This document shows, one piece after another, positions 1 to 7,710 of a stretch of 64,000 nucleotides of DNA. A model generated the notes under the pieces. The model searched no databases. It worked only from the letters and a program-made list of their open reading frames with translations, and was not told the origin of the DNA. The translations under genes and the position numbers were made by a program. The stretch spans positions 58,257 to 122,256 of the forward strand of contig NZ_JARXYZ010000025.1 in the NCBI RefSeq assembly GCF_029894125.1, written 5' to 3'. Position 1 is the first letter of the stretch. Every line of letters begins with the position of its first letter. Origin of the DNA: Kitasatospora sp. MAA19 (GTDB lineage: Bacteria; Actinomycetota; Actinomycetes; Streptomycetales; Streptomycetaceae).

Positions 1-1565
1 GCGGCGGAGAAGCCGGGCAGGTCTTCGGCATTGGACGAGCTGCGCACGACCAGGACGGGTGCGCCGTACAGGTGCCGGTCGAGCGCGCGGTCGATCTCGG
101 TGCGGACCGGGTCGGGCAGCGGGGTGGTGCGGATCAGCCGCTGCGCTTCGCGGCAGAGCTCTCCCAGCTGCGTGGTCTGCGTGGCCTGCGCGGCCTGCGG
201 GGTCGGCGAGGTCTGCGAAGTGCGCGAGGCCAGCCAAGTCCCGCTCAGGAGCGCGGAGTCGAGCCGGCCGAGGACGCTCCGGAGCTCCGCCGAGGAGTCG
301 AGGAAGCGCTGCTGGAGCGAGAACGGCAGCACGATCCCGCGCGGCACCTGGGTGTACTCCTTCACCAGGCGCTGGGCGGCGGCGACCAGTTCGGCCTCGT
401 CCGCGTTCTCCGGGAGGCCGAGTTGCCGGGCCAGGTAGCGCAGCAGGTTGTCCCGGGGCGGCCTGGGGGCGCGGTAGAAGCCGAGCCAGCGAGGTGAGCC
501 GTGCTGCAGCAGGTGGGTGAGTTCACCGAGGTTGGCGGCCTTGGTGCCGAACCGCACGTGGTCGCCCGCGCGCAGCTCGGACAGGGCGGTGATCGGGGTG
601 GGCGCGAGGTCGGGCCGGTCCACGGTGACGCGTTCGGCCGGGGGCGTCGGCGGGACGCCGTCGGAATGCGGCTGCGCGGCTTCGAGGTGGAGGTCGGAGC
701 CGTCGGCGTCGACCCGGTAGTGGACCCACCGCCCGGCCAGCCCGGCCCGCTCGATCCGGTCGACGGCCTCGGTGCCGACGGCGTTGGGGATCCGCCACCC
801 GGCGGCCATCACGTTGATGTGGGAGAGCGGCGTGGTGTGTTCGGTGTGGATGATGCCCGACACCCGGGGGATGTCCTCGGGCACCCGGGGCATCACCACG
901 ATGTCGTGCCACTCCAGCGGCTCGGGGTCGGCCCGGTACTCCGCCTCGGAGCGGAACACCCGCAGCCGCCCGTGGGCCTGCCCGTCGTTCAGGGGCACGA
1001 AGGAGGCCGTGGAGTAGAGCTCGTGGGACAGGACGCGCGGTATCTCGCTCTCCGGTATCCCGGCGACGTAGTCCTCCTGCCGGTGGTTGGCCGGCTTGAG
1101 GACCAGCGGCAGCGTCGGGTCGATGTGGTCGCGCACCCGGTGGTAGAAGAAGCGCAGCATCTCCTGGGACATGGTGTCGACGTCGACGGTCTCCAAGGAC
1201 AGGAAGGCGTCGTCCGCTCGGCCTTCTCCGGTACCGCCCCCGTCACCGCGCCGGGAGTGCAGCGCGAGGGTACCGAGATAGAAACGGCGATCGGGATTCC
1301 GGTAGACGTCGTCATTGAACGAATCGAGCCCGCGGGCCAGTTCGTCGAGCGACATGCCGAGTATCTCGCACCCGATGTAGCGGACGTGGAGGGTGCCGTC
1401 GGCGCTGTCGATGAAGTGGAGCACCGACTCGGCCCGGTCGAGCACGATCTTCACATAGGGATAGCCCCCGATGGTGCCGGCCAGCTGGGAAAACTCCTGG
1501 GTGGTGAGCTTTTCGCCGGTCAGGCGGGGCCGCGTGGTCGCTTTGTCGCGATCCGAACGGGTCAT
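1..1565 (-). CDS. PEP-synthase/glucan-water-dikinase-like dikinase, C-terminus cut by the window edge
   Basis: The reading frame runs leftward off the window; 521 residues are visible. A swivelling phosphohistidine-type segment ends in TPLSHINVMAAGWRIPNA, with candidate phospho-acceptor His249. After it comes the start of a PPDK_N/ATP-grasp domain (FGTKAANLGEL near 339-349), and the arginine motif VVRSSSNAEDLPGF lies at about 507-519. Histidine domain before ATP-binding domain is the order of plant glucan/phosphoglucan water dikinases; PEP synthase has the reverse order. A phosphohistidine dikinase is therefore likely, but the substrate is unknown. Residues 1-220 match nothing I recognise. 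The start ATG (1563-1565) has only a weak Shine-Dalgarno, so the start is tentative. Confidence 0.72.
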   Translation of the reverse strand, partial: MTRSDRDKATTRPRLTGEKLTTQEFSQLAGTIGGYPYVKIVLDRAESVLHFIDSADGTLHVRYIGCEILGMSLDELARGLDSFNDDVYRNPDRRFYLGTLALHSRRGDGGGTGEGRADDAFLSLETVDVDTMSQEMLRFFYHRVRDHIDPTLPLVLKPANHRQEDYVAGIPESEIPRVLSHELYSTASFVPLNDGQAHGRLRVFRSEAEYRADPEPLEWHDIVVMPRVPEDIPRVSGIIHTEHTTPLSHINVMAAGWRIPNAVGTEAVDRIERAGLAGRWVHYRVDADGSDLHLEAAQPHSDGVPPTPPAERVTVDRPDLAPTPITALSELRAGDHVRFGTKAANLGELTHLLQHGSPRWLGFYRAPRPPRDNLLRYLARQLGLPENADEAELVAAAQRLVKEYTQVPRGIVLPFSLQQRFLDSSAELRSVLGRLDSALLSGTWLASRTSQTSPTPQAAQATQTTQLGELCREAQRLIRTTPLPDPVRTEIDRALDRHLYGAPVLVVRSSSNAEDLPGFSA

Positions 1566-1783
1566 GCGCACAGTTCAGCCATTCGTCATCATGTACACGA
1601 TCAGTGTGCAGCAGGTCAGAAGGTGGTACGGCTTCACACACACTGCCATCAAATCTGAACTTCTGACGAATAGTCATGCACCATCAGGCCACCATGAAAT
1701 GTTTCAGCCATGTGAATCGCGTCAAGGAAACCTTGATGGCAGGCCACCTTGTGGCAAAGGTCACAGCAATGAAGTCTCTAAAC

Positions 1784-1800
1784 GATCAAAAGTGATCAAA
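1784..1800. promoter_or_regulatory. Direct repeat GATCAAA x2, possible operator
   Basis: GATCAAA occurs at 1784-1790 and again at 1794-1800, exactly 10 bp apart, in an AT-richer patch between the dikinase-like gene and the glycerophosphodiesterase. One helical turn between half-sites is what a direct-repeat-binding regulator would use. No regulator gene is adjacent, so this is a candidate only. Confidence 0.3.
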
Positions 1801-1845
1801 CATCGCCGGAATGTTGCTTCTTGCACGATCTCCCGGCACAGGTCC

Positions 1846-1923
1846 CGGCGGATCACGCCATCGGATCGCATCATCGGATCGCACCGTCGGGACTCGTCAT
1901 CAGGACTCGTCATCACGACGCGC
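1846..1923. repeat. 13-bp tandem repeat array upstream of two divergent genes
   Basis: Starting at 1859 the sequence divides into five consecutive 13-base units: CATCGGATCGCAT, CATCGGATCGCAC, CGTCGGGACTCGT, CATCAGGACTCGT and CATCACGACGCGC. A weaker unit precedes them at 1846-1858. Units 1-2 are nearly identical, as are units 3-4. The array is non-coding and lies between divergent genes. Iteron-like protein binding or simple slippage could both explain it. Confidence 0.55.
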
Positions 1924-1958
1924 AGCGGCCACGCCCCCGGTCCAGGCCGCACACTCGG

Positions 1959-1995
1959 GCGTTACTGCTTGACAGGATGCGTAATACTGTAACGC
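1959..1995. promoter_or_regulatory. Inverted repeat GCGTTAC/GTAACGC upstream of the glycerophosphodiesterase gene
   Basis: The arms GCGTTAC (1959-1965) and GTAACGC (1989-1995) flank 23 bases that include TTGACA (1969-1974). The arms end 64 bases before the ATG of the phosphodiesterase gene, a sensible operator position. No well-spaced -10 follows the TTGACA, so the exact promoter is not called. Confidence 0.3.
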
Positions 1996-2059
1996 GCGCG
2001 GTCCGGACGGCGGCGGAGCGGACGGCGCGGCCTCCTCCCCCGGCAGCTCGGAGCACGAC

Positions 2060-2863
2060 ATGCACCCCTTCCTCGACCATCCGGGGCCGCTGGCCTTCGC
2101 GCACCGGGGTGGCGACCTCGGGCACCCGGAGAACTCGCTCGCGGCCTTCGAGGCCGCCGTCGCCCTCGGGTACCGGTACCTGGAGACGGACGTGCACACC
2201 ACCGCCGACGGCGTGCTGGTGGCCTTCCACGACTCCCGCCTCGACCGGGTCACCGATCGCGCCGGTGCGGTGGCGGAGCTGCCCTGGGAGACCGTCAGGC
2301 GGGCCAGGATCGGTGGCAGCGAGCCCGTGCCGCTGCTGGAGGACCTGCTCGGCGCGTTCCCCGACGCCCGCTTCAACATCGACGTCAAGGCGGCGCCGGC
2401 CATCGGGCCGCTGGTCGAGACGATCCGCCGGACCGGCGCCTGGGACCGGGTCTGCGTCGGCGGCTTCTCCGACAGCCGGCTCGCCGCCGTCCGCGCCGCC
2501 GCGGGCCCCCGGCTGGCCACTTCGCTCGGCCCGCGTGAGGTGGCCCGGCTGCGGCTGCGCTCGCTGGCCGGGCCGCTGCCGCGGGGGCGCCGTTCGCCGT
2601 TCACCGGGGTGTGCGCGCAGGTGCCGGAGCGGCACCTGGGCCTGCGGGTGGTCGACCGGGCCTTCGTCCGGGCCGCCCACCGCCTCGGCCTTCAGGTCCA
2701 CGTCTGGACTGTGGACGATCCCACACGGATCAGGTCTCTCCTCGACCTCGGTGTGGATGGCATCATGGCCGATCGCATCGACGTCCTGCGGGACGTCCTC
2801 GGCGAGCGCGGCTGCTGGACGGACGGCAGTACCGGCTCCAGCACGGTGACGGGGACCCCATGA
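2060..2863 (+). CDS. Glycerophosphodiester phosphodiesterase
   Basis: A 267-residue protein of the GDPD family, which hydrolyses glycerophosphodiesters to glycerol-3-phosphate and an alcohol. The catalytic set is visible: HRGG at 15-18, Glu24 in PENS, Glu42 and Asp44 in ETDV, and His57 in FHDS. The C-terminal strand HVWTVDD and the final VDGIMADR are typical. There is no signal peptide, so it probably acts in the cytoplasm. Its stop overlaps the start of the UMF1 transporter gene (ATGA), so the two are translationally coupled. The transporter might import its substrate or export a product; that link is inference. Confidence 0.9.
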   Translation: MHPFLDHPGPLAFAHRGGDLGHPENSLAAFEAAVALGYRYLETDVHTTADGVLVAFHDSRLDRVTDRAGAVAELPWETVRRARIGGSEPVPLLEDLLGAFPDARFNIDVKAAPAIGPLVETIRRTGAWDRVCVGGFSDSRLAAVRAAAGPRLATSLGPREVARLRLRSLAGPLPRGRRSPFTGVCAQVPERHLGLRVVDRAFVRAAHRLGLQVHVWTVDDPTRIRSLLDLGVDGIMADRIDVLRDVLGERGCWTDGSTGSSTVTGTP

Positions 2864-4266
2864 GCACCACGAACTCGGCGACGCACCTACCGGACGATCA
2901 ACCGACCGATCCGGCGGCCGCCGCCTCCGCCGACGGCCGCGCCCTGCGCCGGATGCAGTTCGGCTGGTACATCAACGACTGGGCCAACACCGCCTTCTCC
3001 ACCACCGTCCTGACGGTGTTCCTCGGGCCCTACCTGACCACCGTCGCCAAGAACGCCGCCGACGCGTCCGGTGACGTGCACCCGCTCGGCCTGTCGATCC
3101 GCGCGGGCTCCTTCTTCCCGTACACGGTCTCCTTCTCCGTGCTGATATCGGTCGCGGCGATGCTGCTCACCGGCACGCTCGCGGACCGCACCGGGCGACA
3201 CAAGGAGCTGATGTGCGGCTTCGCCTACGTCGGCGCGATCGCCACGACGGGGATGTTCTTCCTCGACGGCGACCGCTACCTGCTCGGCGGCGCGCTGCTG
3301 GTGGTCGCCAACATCGCGTACGCGGTGTCGGTCGCGCTCTCCTACGCCTACCTCCCCGGCCTGGCCGCCCCCGACGAGCGCGACGCGGTCTCCTCCAAGG
3401 GCTGGGCGTACGGCTACGCGGGCGGCGGACTGCTGCTGATCGCCAACCTGGCGCTGTTCGAGGGGCACGACGCGCTCGGCGTGTCCTCCGGCACCGCCGT
3501 GCGGATCTGCCTGGCCTCGGCGGGCCTGTGGTGGGCGCTGTTCACGATCGTCCCGATGCTGCGGCTGCCCTCCCGGGCGGGCGTCGCACCCAGCCGGGCC
3601 ACGGCCTCGACCGGACAGCCCGCCGCCGGCAGCCTGCGCGAACTCGGCCGCACGCTCAGGGGCATGCGCAAGCACCCGCTCACGCTGCTCTACCTGGCCG
3701 CCTTCCTCTGTTACAACGACGGCATCCAGACCGTCGTCTCCCAGGCCTCGCTCTACGGCAGCGAGGAACTCGGCCTGGACCAGACCTCGCTGGTCGCCGC
3801 CGTCCTCCTGGTCCAGGCCCTGGCGATCGGCGGCGCCCTGCTGCTCGGCCGGATCGCCCGGCGGTACGGCGCCAAGCGGACCGTTCTCGGCTCCCTGGTC
3901 GGCTGGGTGATCACCCTCGCCCTCGGGTACGTCATGCCCGCCCACCAGCCCGTCTGGTTCTACGCCCTGGCCTGCATGATCGGCCTGGTGCTCGGCGGCA
4001 GCCAGGCGCTGTCCCGCTCGCTGTTCTCCCACCTCATCCCGGCCGGCAAGGAGGCCGAGTACTTCAGCGTCTACAAGGTCAGCGACCGCGGCACCAGTTG
4101 GATGGGCCCGCTGGTCTTCGGCCTCGCGTACCAGGTCACGGGCAGCTACCGGTCGGCGATCATCTCGCTGCTGGTGTTCTTCGTGATCGGCTTCGCGGTG
4201 CTCGTGAAGGTCCCCGTCCGCCGCGCGATCGAGGCCGTCGGCAACCCGGTCCCCGAGCGGCTCTGA
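2860..4266 (+). CDS. UMF1 (Atg22-like) family MFS transporter
   Basis: A 468-residue polytopic membrane protein. FGWYINDWANTAFSTTV near residues 32-48 is the signature of the UMF1/Atg22-like branch of the major facilitator superfamily, and about twelve hydrophobic segments follow. The cytoplasmic loop motif GTLADRTGRHKE lies between the second and third segments. The start ATG overlaps the phosphodiesterase stop by four bases. Some eukaryotic Atg22 relatives export amino acids; the bacterial substrates are largely unknown, and the operon only suggests a glycerol- or phosphodiester-related compound. Confidence 0.88.
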   Translation: MSTTNSATHLPDDQPTDPAAAASADGRALRRMQFGWYINDWANTAFSTTVLTVFLGPYLTTVAKNAADASGDVHPLGLSIRAGSFFPYTVSFSVLISVAAMLLTGTLADRTGRHKELMCGFAYVGAIATTGMFFLDGDRYLLGGALLVVANIAYAVSVALSYAYLPGLAAPDERDAVSSKGWAYGYAGGGLLLIANLALFEGHDALGVSSGTAVRICLASAGLWWALFTIVPMLRLPSRAGVAPSRATASTGQPAAGSLRELGRTLRGMRKHPLTLLYLAAFLCYNDGIQTVVSQASLYGSEELGLDQTSLVAAVLLVQALAIGGALLLGRIARRYGAKRTVLGSLVGWVITLALGYVMPAHQPVWFYALACMIGLVLGGSQALSRSLFSHLIPAGKEAEYFSVYKVSDRGTSWMGPLVFGLAYQVTGSYRSAIISLLVFFVIGFAVLVKVPVRRAIEAVGNPVPERL

Positions 4267-4270
4267 CGGG

Positions 4271-4341
4271 CCGGGTCCTGCTGCTCCTGTCACCGCTCCG
4301 CCGACCGGTCGCCGACCGGTCACGAGAGCAGCAGGGCCCGG
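4271..4341 (+). terminator. Long-loop hairpin after the UMF1 transporter gene
   Basis: Arms at 4271-4286 and 4326-4341 (CCGGGTCCTGCTGCTC against GAGCAGCAGGGCCCGG) pair with one G-T wobble around a 39-base loop that contains two ACCGGT palindromes. It begins 4 bases after the transporter stop. It lacks a T-run, as usual for terminators in this group. The right arm lies inside the LanC-like remnant. Confidence 0.45.
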
Positions 4342-4555
4342 TCCCACCCGGGTGGGACGGGCGTCGTCGCGGCCAGCAGGGTGCCGCGGGCGAGGTCGCG
4401 CAGGGGCGCGTCGTCGAGGGCGGTGCCGGCCAATCGGAGCGCGCGGGCGATGCCCGGACCGCCGTGGCACCAGGAGGCGGGCAGCGACTGTCTGTTGACA
4501 CTTTCGGCCGGGCCGCTGTGATCCCCGTGTCCCCCGGGGGCGTGTCAGCCCGTGA
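4320..4555 (-). pseudogene. C-terminal remnant of a lanthionine synthetase C-like protein
   Basis: This minus-strand frame has no start codon near its upstream end and ends at a TGA (4320-4322). Its last 50 or so codons read SWCHGGPGIARALRLAG followed by a helical stretch, which is the LanC-type end in which Cys-His ligates zinc. A full LanC-like domain has several hundred residues, so only the tail survives. The upstream part (about 4490-4555) resembles nothing. No lantibiotic precursor or dehydratase is nearby. The match rests on motif recognition and should be confirmed by an HMM search. Confidence 0.5.
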
Positions 4556-4722
4556 TCAGAGTGGTGCCGGGGATGGTCTTCCAGCCACTCCAACCGGTCT
4601 GACCCGGTTCACCGTCCGCGAGACCCGCGCGGGCCACGGCGCCCGGCCGTGAACGGCGTGGCAGCGCAGCGGTGACCGCACCCCCCTCGATACTCCGGTA
4701 GACCCCGTACGAGAGGACGCCC

Positions 4723-5025
4723 ATGGAATTCCTGGTCGACATGGTGACCACTGTCCCGGACGGCACCCCCGAGGAGGCGATTGCCGACATCCGGGCCCGC
4801 GAAGCCGATCGTGCCCGCGAACTCGCAGCCTGCGGCACCCTGTTGCGGCTCTGGCGCCCGCCGCTCGCTCCCGGCGAGTGGCGCACCTGGGGCCTGTTCA
4901 GCGCCCCCGACGAGGAGCGGCTGGAACAGGCGCTCGCCTCCATGCCCCTGCGGGTGTGGCGGCGGGACACCGTCACCCCGCTCTCCCCGCACCCCAACGA
5001 CCCCGGCCCGGAAGGCACCCGATGA
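4723..5025 (+). CDS. Muconolactone delta-isomerase family protein
   Basis: A 100-residue protein beginning MEFLVDMVTTVPDGTPEEAI, with the conserved LWRPPLAPGEWRTWGLF and the ending PLSPHPNDP typical of actinobacterial MIase-fold (ferredoxin-like) proteins. True muconolactone isomerases work in the beta-ketoadipate pathway, but no other catechol-pathway gene is present, so the substrate is unknown. Its stop overlaps the start of the SnoaL-like gene, and the AhpD-like gene follows in the same direction, suggesting a three-gene operon. Confidence 0.82.
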   Translation: MEFLVDMVTTVPDGTPEEAIADIRAREADRARELAACGTLLRLWRPPLAPGEWRTWGLFSAPDEERLEQALASMPLRVWRRDTVTPLSPHPNDPGPEGTR

Positions 5026-5381
5026 ACGACGCAGCCGTCCTGTGTGACGTCCTCGACCGCTGGAAGACCGCCGTCGACGCCCACCGGCCCGAGCAGGCCG
5101 CCGCCTGCTTCACCGAGGACGCGATCTTCCAGGGCCTCCACCCGTACAGCGTGGGCCGCGCGGGCGTCGCCGCGTACTACGCCTCCCAGCCACCCGGCCT
5201 GACCGCCGACTACCGCGTCCTGGAGATCCGCCGGCTCGCCGACGACCTCCTCCTCGGGTACCTGGGCGTCGACTTCGCCTTCCCCGACCGCCCCACCCTC
5301 ACCGTCAACCTCGGCGTCCTGCTGCGCCGCTCCGACGACGGCTGGTCCATTGCCCACTACCAGGTCTCGCTGCTCCCCTGA
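5022..5381 (+). CDS. SnoaL/NTF2-like domain protein
   Basis: A 119-residue protein with the single cone-shaped NTF2 fold pattern: an N-terminal helix (LDRWKTAVDAHRPEQAAACF), TEDAIFQG, then beta strands ending in GWSIAHYQVSLLP. The family includes small isomerases, hydrolases and ligand-binding subunits. The start ATG at 5022 overlaps the upstream TGA, so it is probably co-translated with the muconolactone-isomerase-like protein. No specific activity can be named. Confidence 0.8.
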   Translation: MNDAAVLCDVLDRWKTAVDAHRPEQAAACFTEDAIFQGLHPYSVGRAGVAAYYASQPPGLTADYRVLEIRRLADDLLLGYLGVDFAFPDRPTLTVNLGVLLRRSDDGWSIAHYQVSLLP

Positions 5382-5449
5382 CCTCCGCTGTCACATTCCA
5401 TCGCCGCGATCCGTCGGGTCGGTAGGAGCAACCCGAAAGGAACACCGCC

Positions 5450-5956
5450 ATGGAAACCCGATCGATCACCACCGAGATCCCGCTGCGCCCCCGGCTGGCC
5501 CAGGACCCCGTCCAGCTCGTCCCCGAACTGGCCGAGGTCTCGGCGGCCCTGTTCAAGGCCGCCGGCAACGGCGCGGTGCCGCGCGCCACGATCAGCCTGG
5601 TCCAGCTACGGGCCGGCCAGATCGCCGGCAGCACGTACCTGACCGTCCTGCACACCGGCTTCCTCCGCAAGGCGGGCGAGTCGGAGGAGCGCATCACCTC
5701 GGTCGCGACCTGGCAGGACTCGCCCTACTTCACCGGCCCCGAACGCGCTGCCCTGGCCCTGGTCGAGGCCGCCCTCCAGCCCACCACCCAAGGCGAGCGG
5801 GTGTCCGACGAGCTCTACGCCCAGGTCGCCGAGCACTACGACGAGAAGGCGCTGACGACCCTCACCATCGCCATCGGCCAGGTCAACTTCTTCACCGCCA
5901 TCGCCCTCGTCGCCAAGCCCGTCCCCGGCCGTTCCTTCACCGATCCCTGGGTGTGA
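5450..5956 (+). CDS. Carboxymuconolactone decarboxylase/AhpD-like protein lacking the CxxC
   Basis: A 168-residue helical protein of the CMD/AhpD family, read from the conserved positions RATISLVQLRAGQIAG, HTGFLRKAGESEERI and ALTTLTIAIGQVNFF. In family members the helix after QI(N)G carries a redox CxxC; here the positions are G60-S61-T62-Y63-L64 and His68 is kept. The protein has no cysteine there, so it cannot act as a thiol peroxidase in the usual way and may be a binding or non-redox relative. GAAAGGA gives a clear ribosome site before ATG 5450. A truncated relative of its C-terminus lies at 7457-7531. Confidence 0.83.
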   Translation: METRSITTEIPLRPRLAQDPVQLVPELAEVSAALFKAAGNGAVPRATISLVQLRAGQIAGSTYLTVLHTGFLRKAGESEERITSVATWQDSPYFTGPERAALALVEAALQPTTQGERVSDELYAQVAEHYDEKALTTLTIAIGQVNFFTAIALVAKPVPGRSFTDPWV

Positions 5957-5976
5957 CGCCCGCCACCTCGTGAACC

Positions 5977-6006
5977 CGGCCCGCCGAGCCCCAGCTCGGC
6001 GGGCCG
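5977..6006 (+). terminator. Perfect 13-bp hairpin after the AhpD-like gene
   Basis: CGGCCCGCCGAGC (5977-5989) and GCTCGGCGGGCCG (5994-6006) pair perfectly around CCCA, 20 bases beyond the stop codon. The same stem sequence recurs at 8235-8267. Confidence 0.75.
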
Positions 6007-6121
6007 ACGGGGAAGGTGGCCCCAAGAGACATCGGACGCTGCCCTGTCGTACCTTTCGCCGGACCTGCGGGGTCGAACAGACTGGAAGGGGCCGTCACCG
6101 ATACCTTGAAGGGGCCTTCCT

Positions 6122-7411
6122 GTGCGCGCCCACGACCCCGGCAGTGCGATTGCCGCCGACCGACGACCAGTCCGTACCGGCCGGCCCACGACTGCCGCCC
6201 GGCGCCCGTCCGGTGCCGGGGTCGTGACTCCCGCGGCACTCGCCGCCATGCAACGGGCCGTGGGCAACGCCGCGGTGAGCCGGATGCTGGAGCAGCACGA
6301 GCACTCGACCGGGTGCGGGCACGACCGAGCCGCGCCCGACGTGCAGCGCTCCGCCGTCCACGAGGTGCTCAGGAGCCCTGGTACACCCCTGGCCGACGGG
6401 CTCCGGAGCGAGATGGAGACCCGGCTCGGCGCGGACTTCTCCGACGTCCGCCTGCACACCGGCGCGAGCGCCCGGGAGTCCGCGGCCGGGATCGGCGCCC
6501 GCGCCTACACCTCGGGCAGCCACATCGTGATCGGCTCCGGAGGAGGCGACAAGCACACGCTCGCCCACGAGTTGACCCACGTCATCCAGCAGCGCAGCGG
6601 CCCCGTCGCGGGCACCGACAACGGGACCGGGCTGCGGGTCAGCGACCCCTCCGACCGCTTCGAGCGCGAGGCCGAGGCCAACGCCTCCCGGGTGCTGTCC
6701 CGGCCGCCGGCCCGGGACCCCGAGCCGGTGCACGCGGCCCACACGCCCGGCACCCGGGCCGCCGAGCCCTCGGTGCAGCGGTGGCCCCAGCCGAAGCCCG
6801 CCGAGGAGGAAGGCGACCACACCGACGTCGACCCCGACTATCCGGGGCTGCGGCTCATCCTGGACGAGGCGAAGACCGAAGAGCACGGCGACGAGTACGG
6901 CGTAGAGGTCTACCAGCTCGCCGGCTCCGAGGAGCGTGTGATCTTCGACGGGGAAAGCAGCTACAGGTACATCAAGTTCGACGACGGCCTGGAGACCTAC
7001 CGCAGCCTCAACAACGGGGAGATCGGGCCGGACCAGGCACAGGCGGACCTGAGCGGCCACTTCACGCGGCAACGGGACACGAGCTATCACGTCCGGGCCG
7101 GCGGCGCGGCCTTCCACGGGGCACGGATCGACCAGCTGCAGGACTTCGAGACGCAGGGCGTACGGTCGGGCCAACTGGTCGAAGTGAGCGTCGCGTTGCT
7201 GCAAGGGGCCAGCGGCCGTGCGCAGACCGTGGCGGGCGGGCTCGTCGAGAACCGACTCAACGCCGCCGTCACCGGTATGAGGAACAGCGCCGCGCTCGAA
7301 CCGATCAAGATCAAGCTCAACGGAGACGGCATCAGCATCGAGGACGGGAACCACCGCCTGGGCGCGGCCGCCCGGTTGGGGCACGCCTACGCGCCCTGCA
7401 AGATCGTCTGA
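6122..7411 (+). CDS. DUF4157 (eCIS core) protein with ParB-like C-terminal domain
   Basis: A 429-residue protein in two parts. Residues about 80-160 are the DUF4157/eCIS-core domain with PLADGLRSEMETRLGADFSD and the zinc-protease motif HELTHVIQQ (H149, E150, H153). This domain marks proteins associated with extracellular contractile injection systems. Residues about 330-429 end in SIEDGNHRLGAAARLG, the DGNHR signature of the ParB/sulfiredoxin-like fold, so this part may be the active or toxic end. The middle (170-330) is acidic and unrecognised. The GTG start has GAAGGGG seven bases upstream. No injection-system structural gene is visible here, so delivery is inferred. There is no signal peptide. 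Confidence 0.8.
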   Translation: MRAHDPGSAIAADRRPVRTGRPTTAARRPSGAGVVTPAALAAMQRAVGNAAVSRMLEQHEHSTGCGHDRAAPDVQRSAVHEVLRSPGTPLADGLRSEMETRLGADFSDVRLHTGASARESAAGIGARAYTSGSHIVIGSGGGDKHTLAHELTHVIQQRSGPVAGTDNGTGLRVSDPSDRFEREAEANASRVLSRPPARDPEPVHAAHTPGTRAAEPSVQRWPQPKPAEEEGDHTDVDPDYPGLRLILDEAKTEEHGDEYGVEVYQLAGSEERVIFDGESSYRYIKFDDGLETYRSLNNGEIGPDQAQADLSGHFTRQRDTSYHVRAGGAAFHGARIDQLQDFETQGVRSGQLVEVSVALLQGASGRAQTVAGGLVENRLNAAVTGMRNSAALEPIKIKLNGDGISIEDGNHRLGAAARLGHAYAPCKIV

Positions 7412-7456
7412 CGGCCGACCACCTCTGACTGCCTCGAACGTGCGCCCTCACCCCTG

Positions 7457-7531
7457 ACCGAGGCTGCCCCCCAGCCCACCACCCACACCGAGCCCGTACG
7501 CGGCCGCTCCTTCACCGACCCCTGGGCGTGA
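7457..7531 (+). pseudogene. Scrap of an AhpD-like gene (internal deletion)
   Basis: Read in frame, this segment gives TEAAPQPTT, then HTEPVRGRSFTDPWA and a stop. It matches the intact AhpD-like protein at two separated places: VEAALQPTT (residues 105-113) and AKPVPGRSFTDPWV (155-168). The roughly 40 residues between them are missing. The DNA is also similar to the intact copy. It is therefore a deleted duplicate, not a gene. Confidence 0.7.
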
Positions 7532-7533
7532 AC

Positions 7534-7580
7534 CCATCAGCGGCACGGCGCGGACCGAGCCCACGCCGTGCCGCTGATGG
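7534..7580 (+). terminator. Perfect 17-bp hairpin
   Basis: CCATCAGCGGCACGGCG (7534-7550) and its exact complement at 7564-7580 surround a 13-base loop. It follows the AhpD-like scrap immediately and separates the DUF4157 gene from the next gene. Confidence 0.75.
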
Positions 7581-7710
7581 CCCGTATCGGTCACCGTCCG
7601 CAGCCGTTCGGGGGACACCTCTCCGCTCCCGGTGCCCCGGCCGCCCGCGGCGGGCATCCGTGAGCTCGTCGACCCTCCGCACACCAGGAGGACCGTTCCG
7701 AGGAGGCGCC

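Noticed and set aside
1969..1993. TTGACA as the -35 of a promoter for the glycerophosphodiesterase
   Set aside because: No -10-like hexamer lies 16-19 bases downstream; TAATAC is only 7 bases away.
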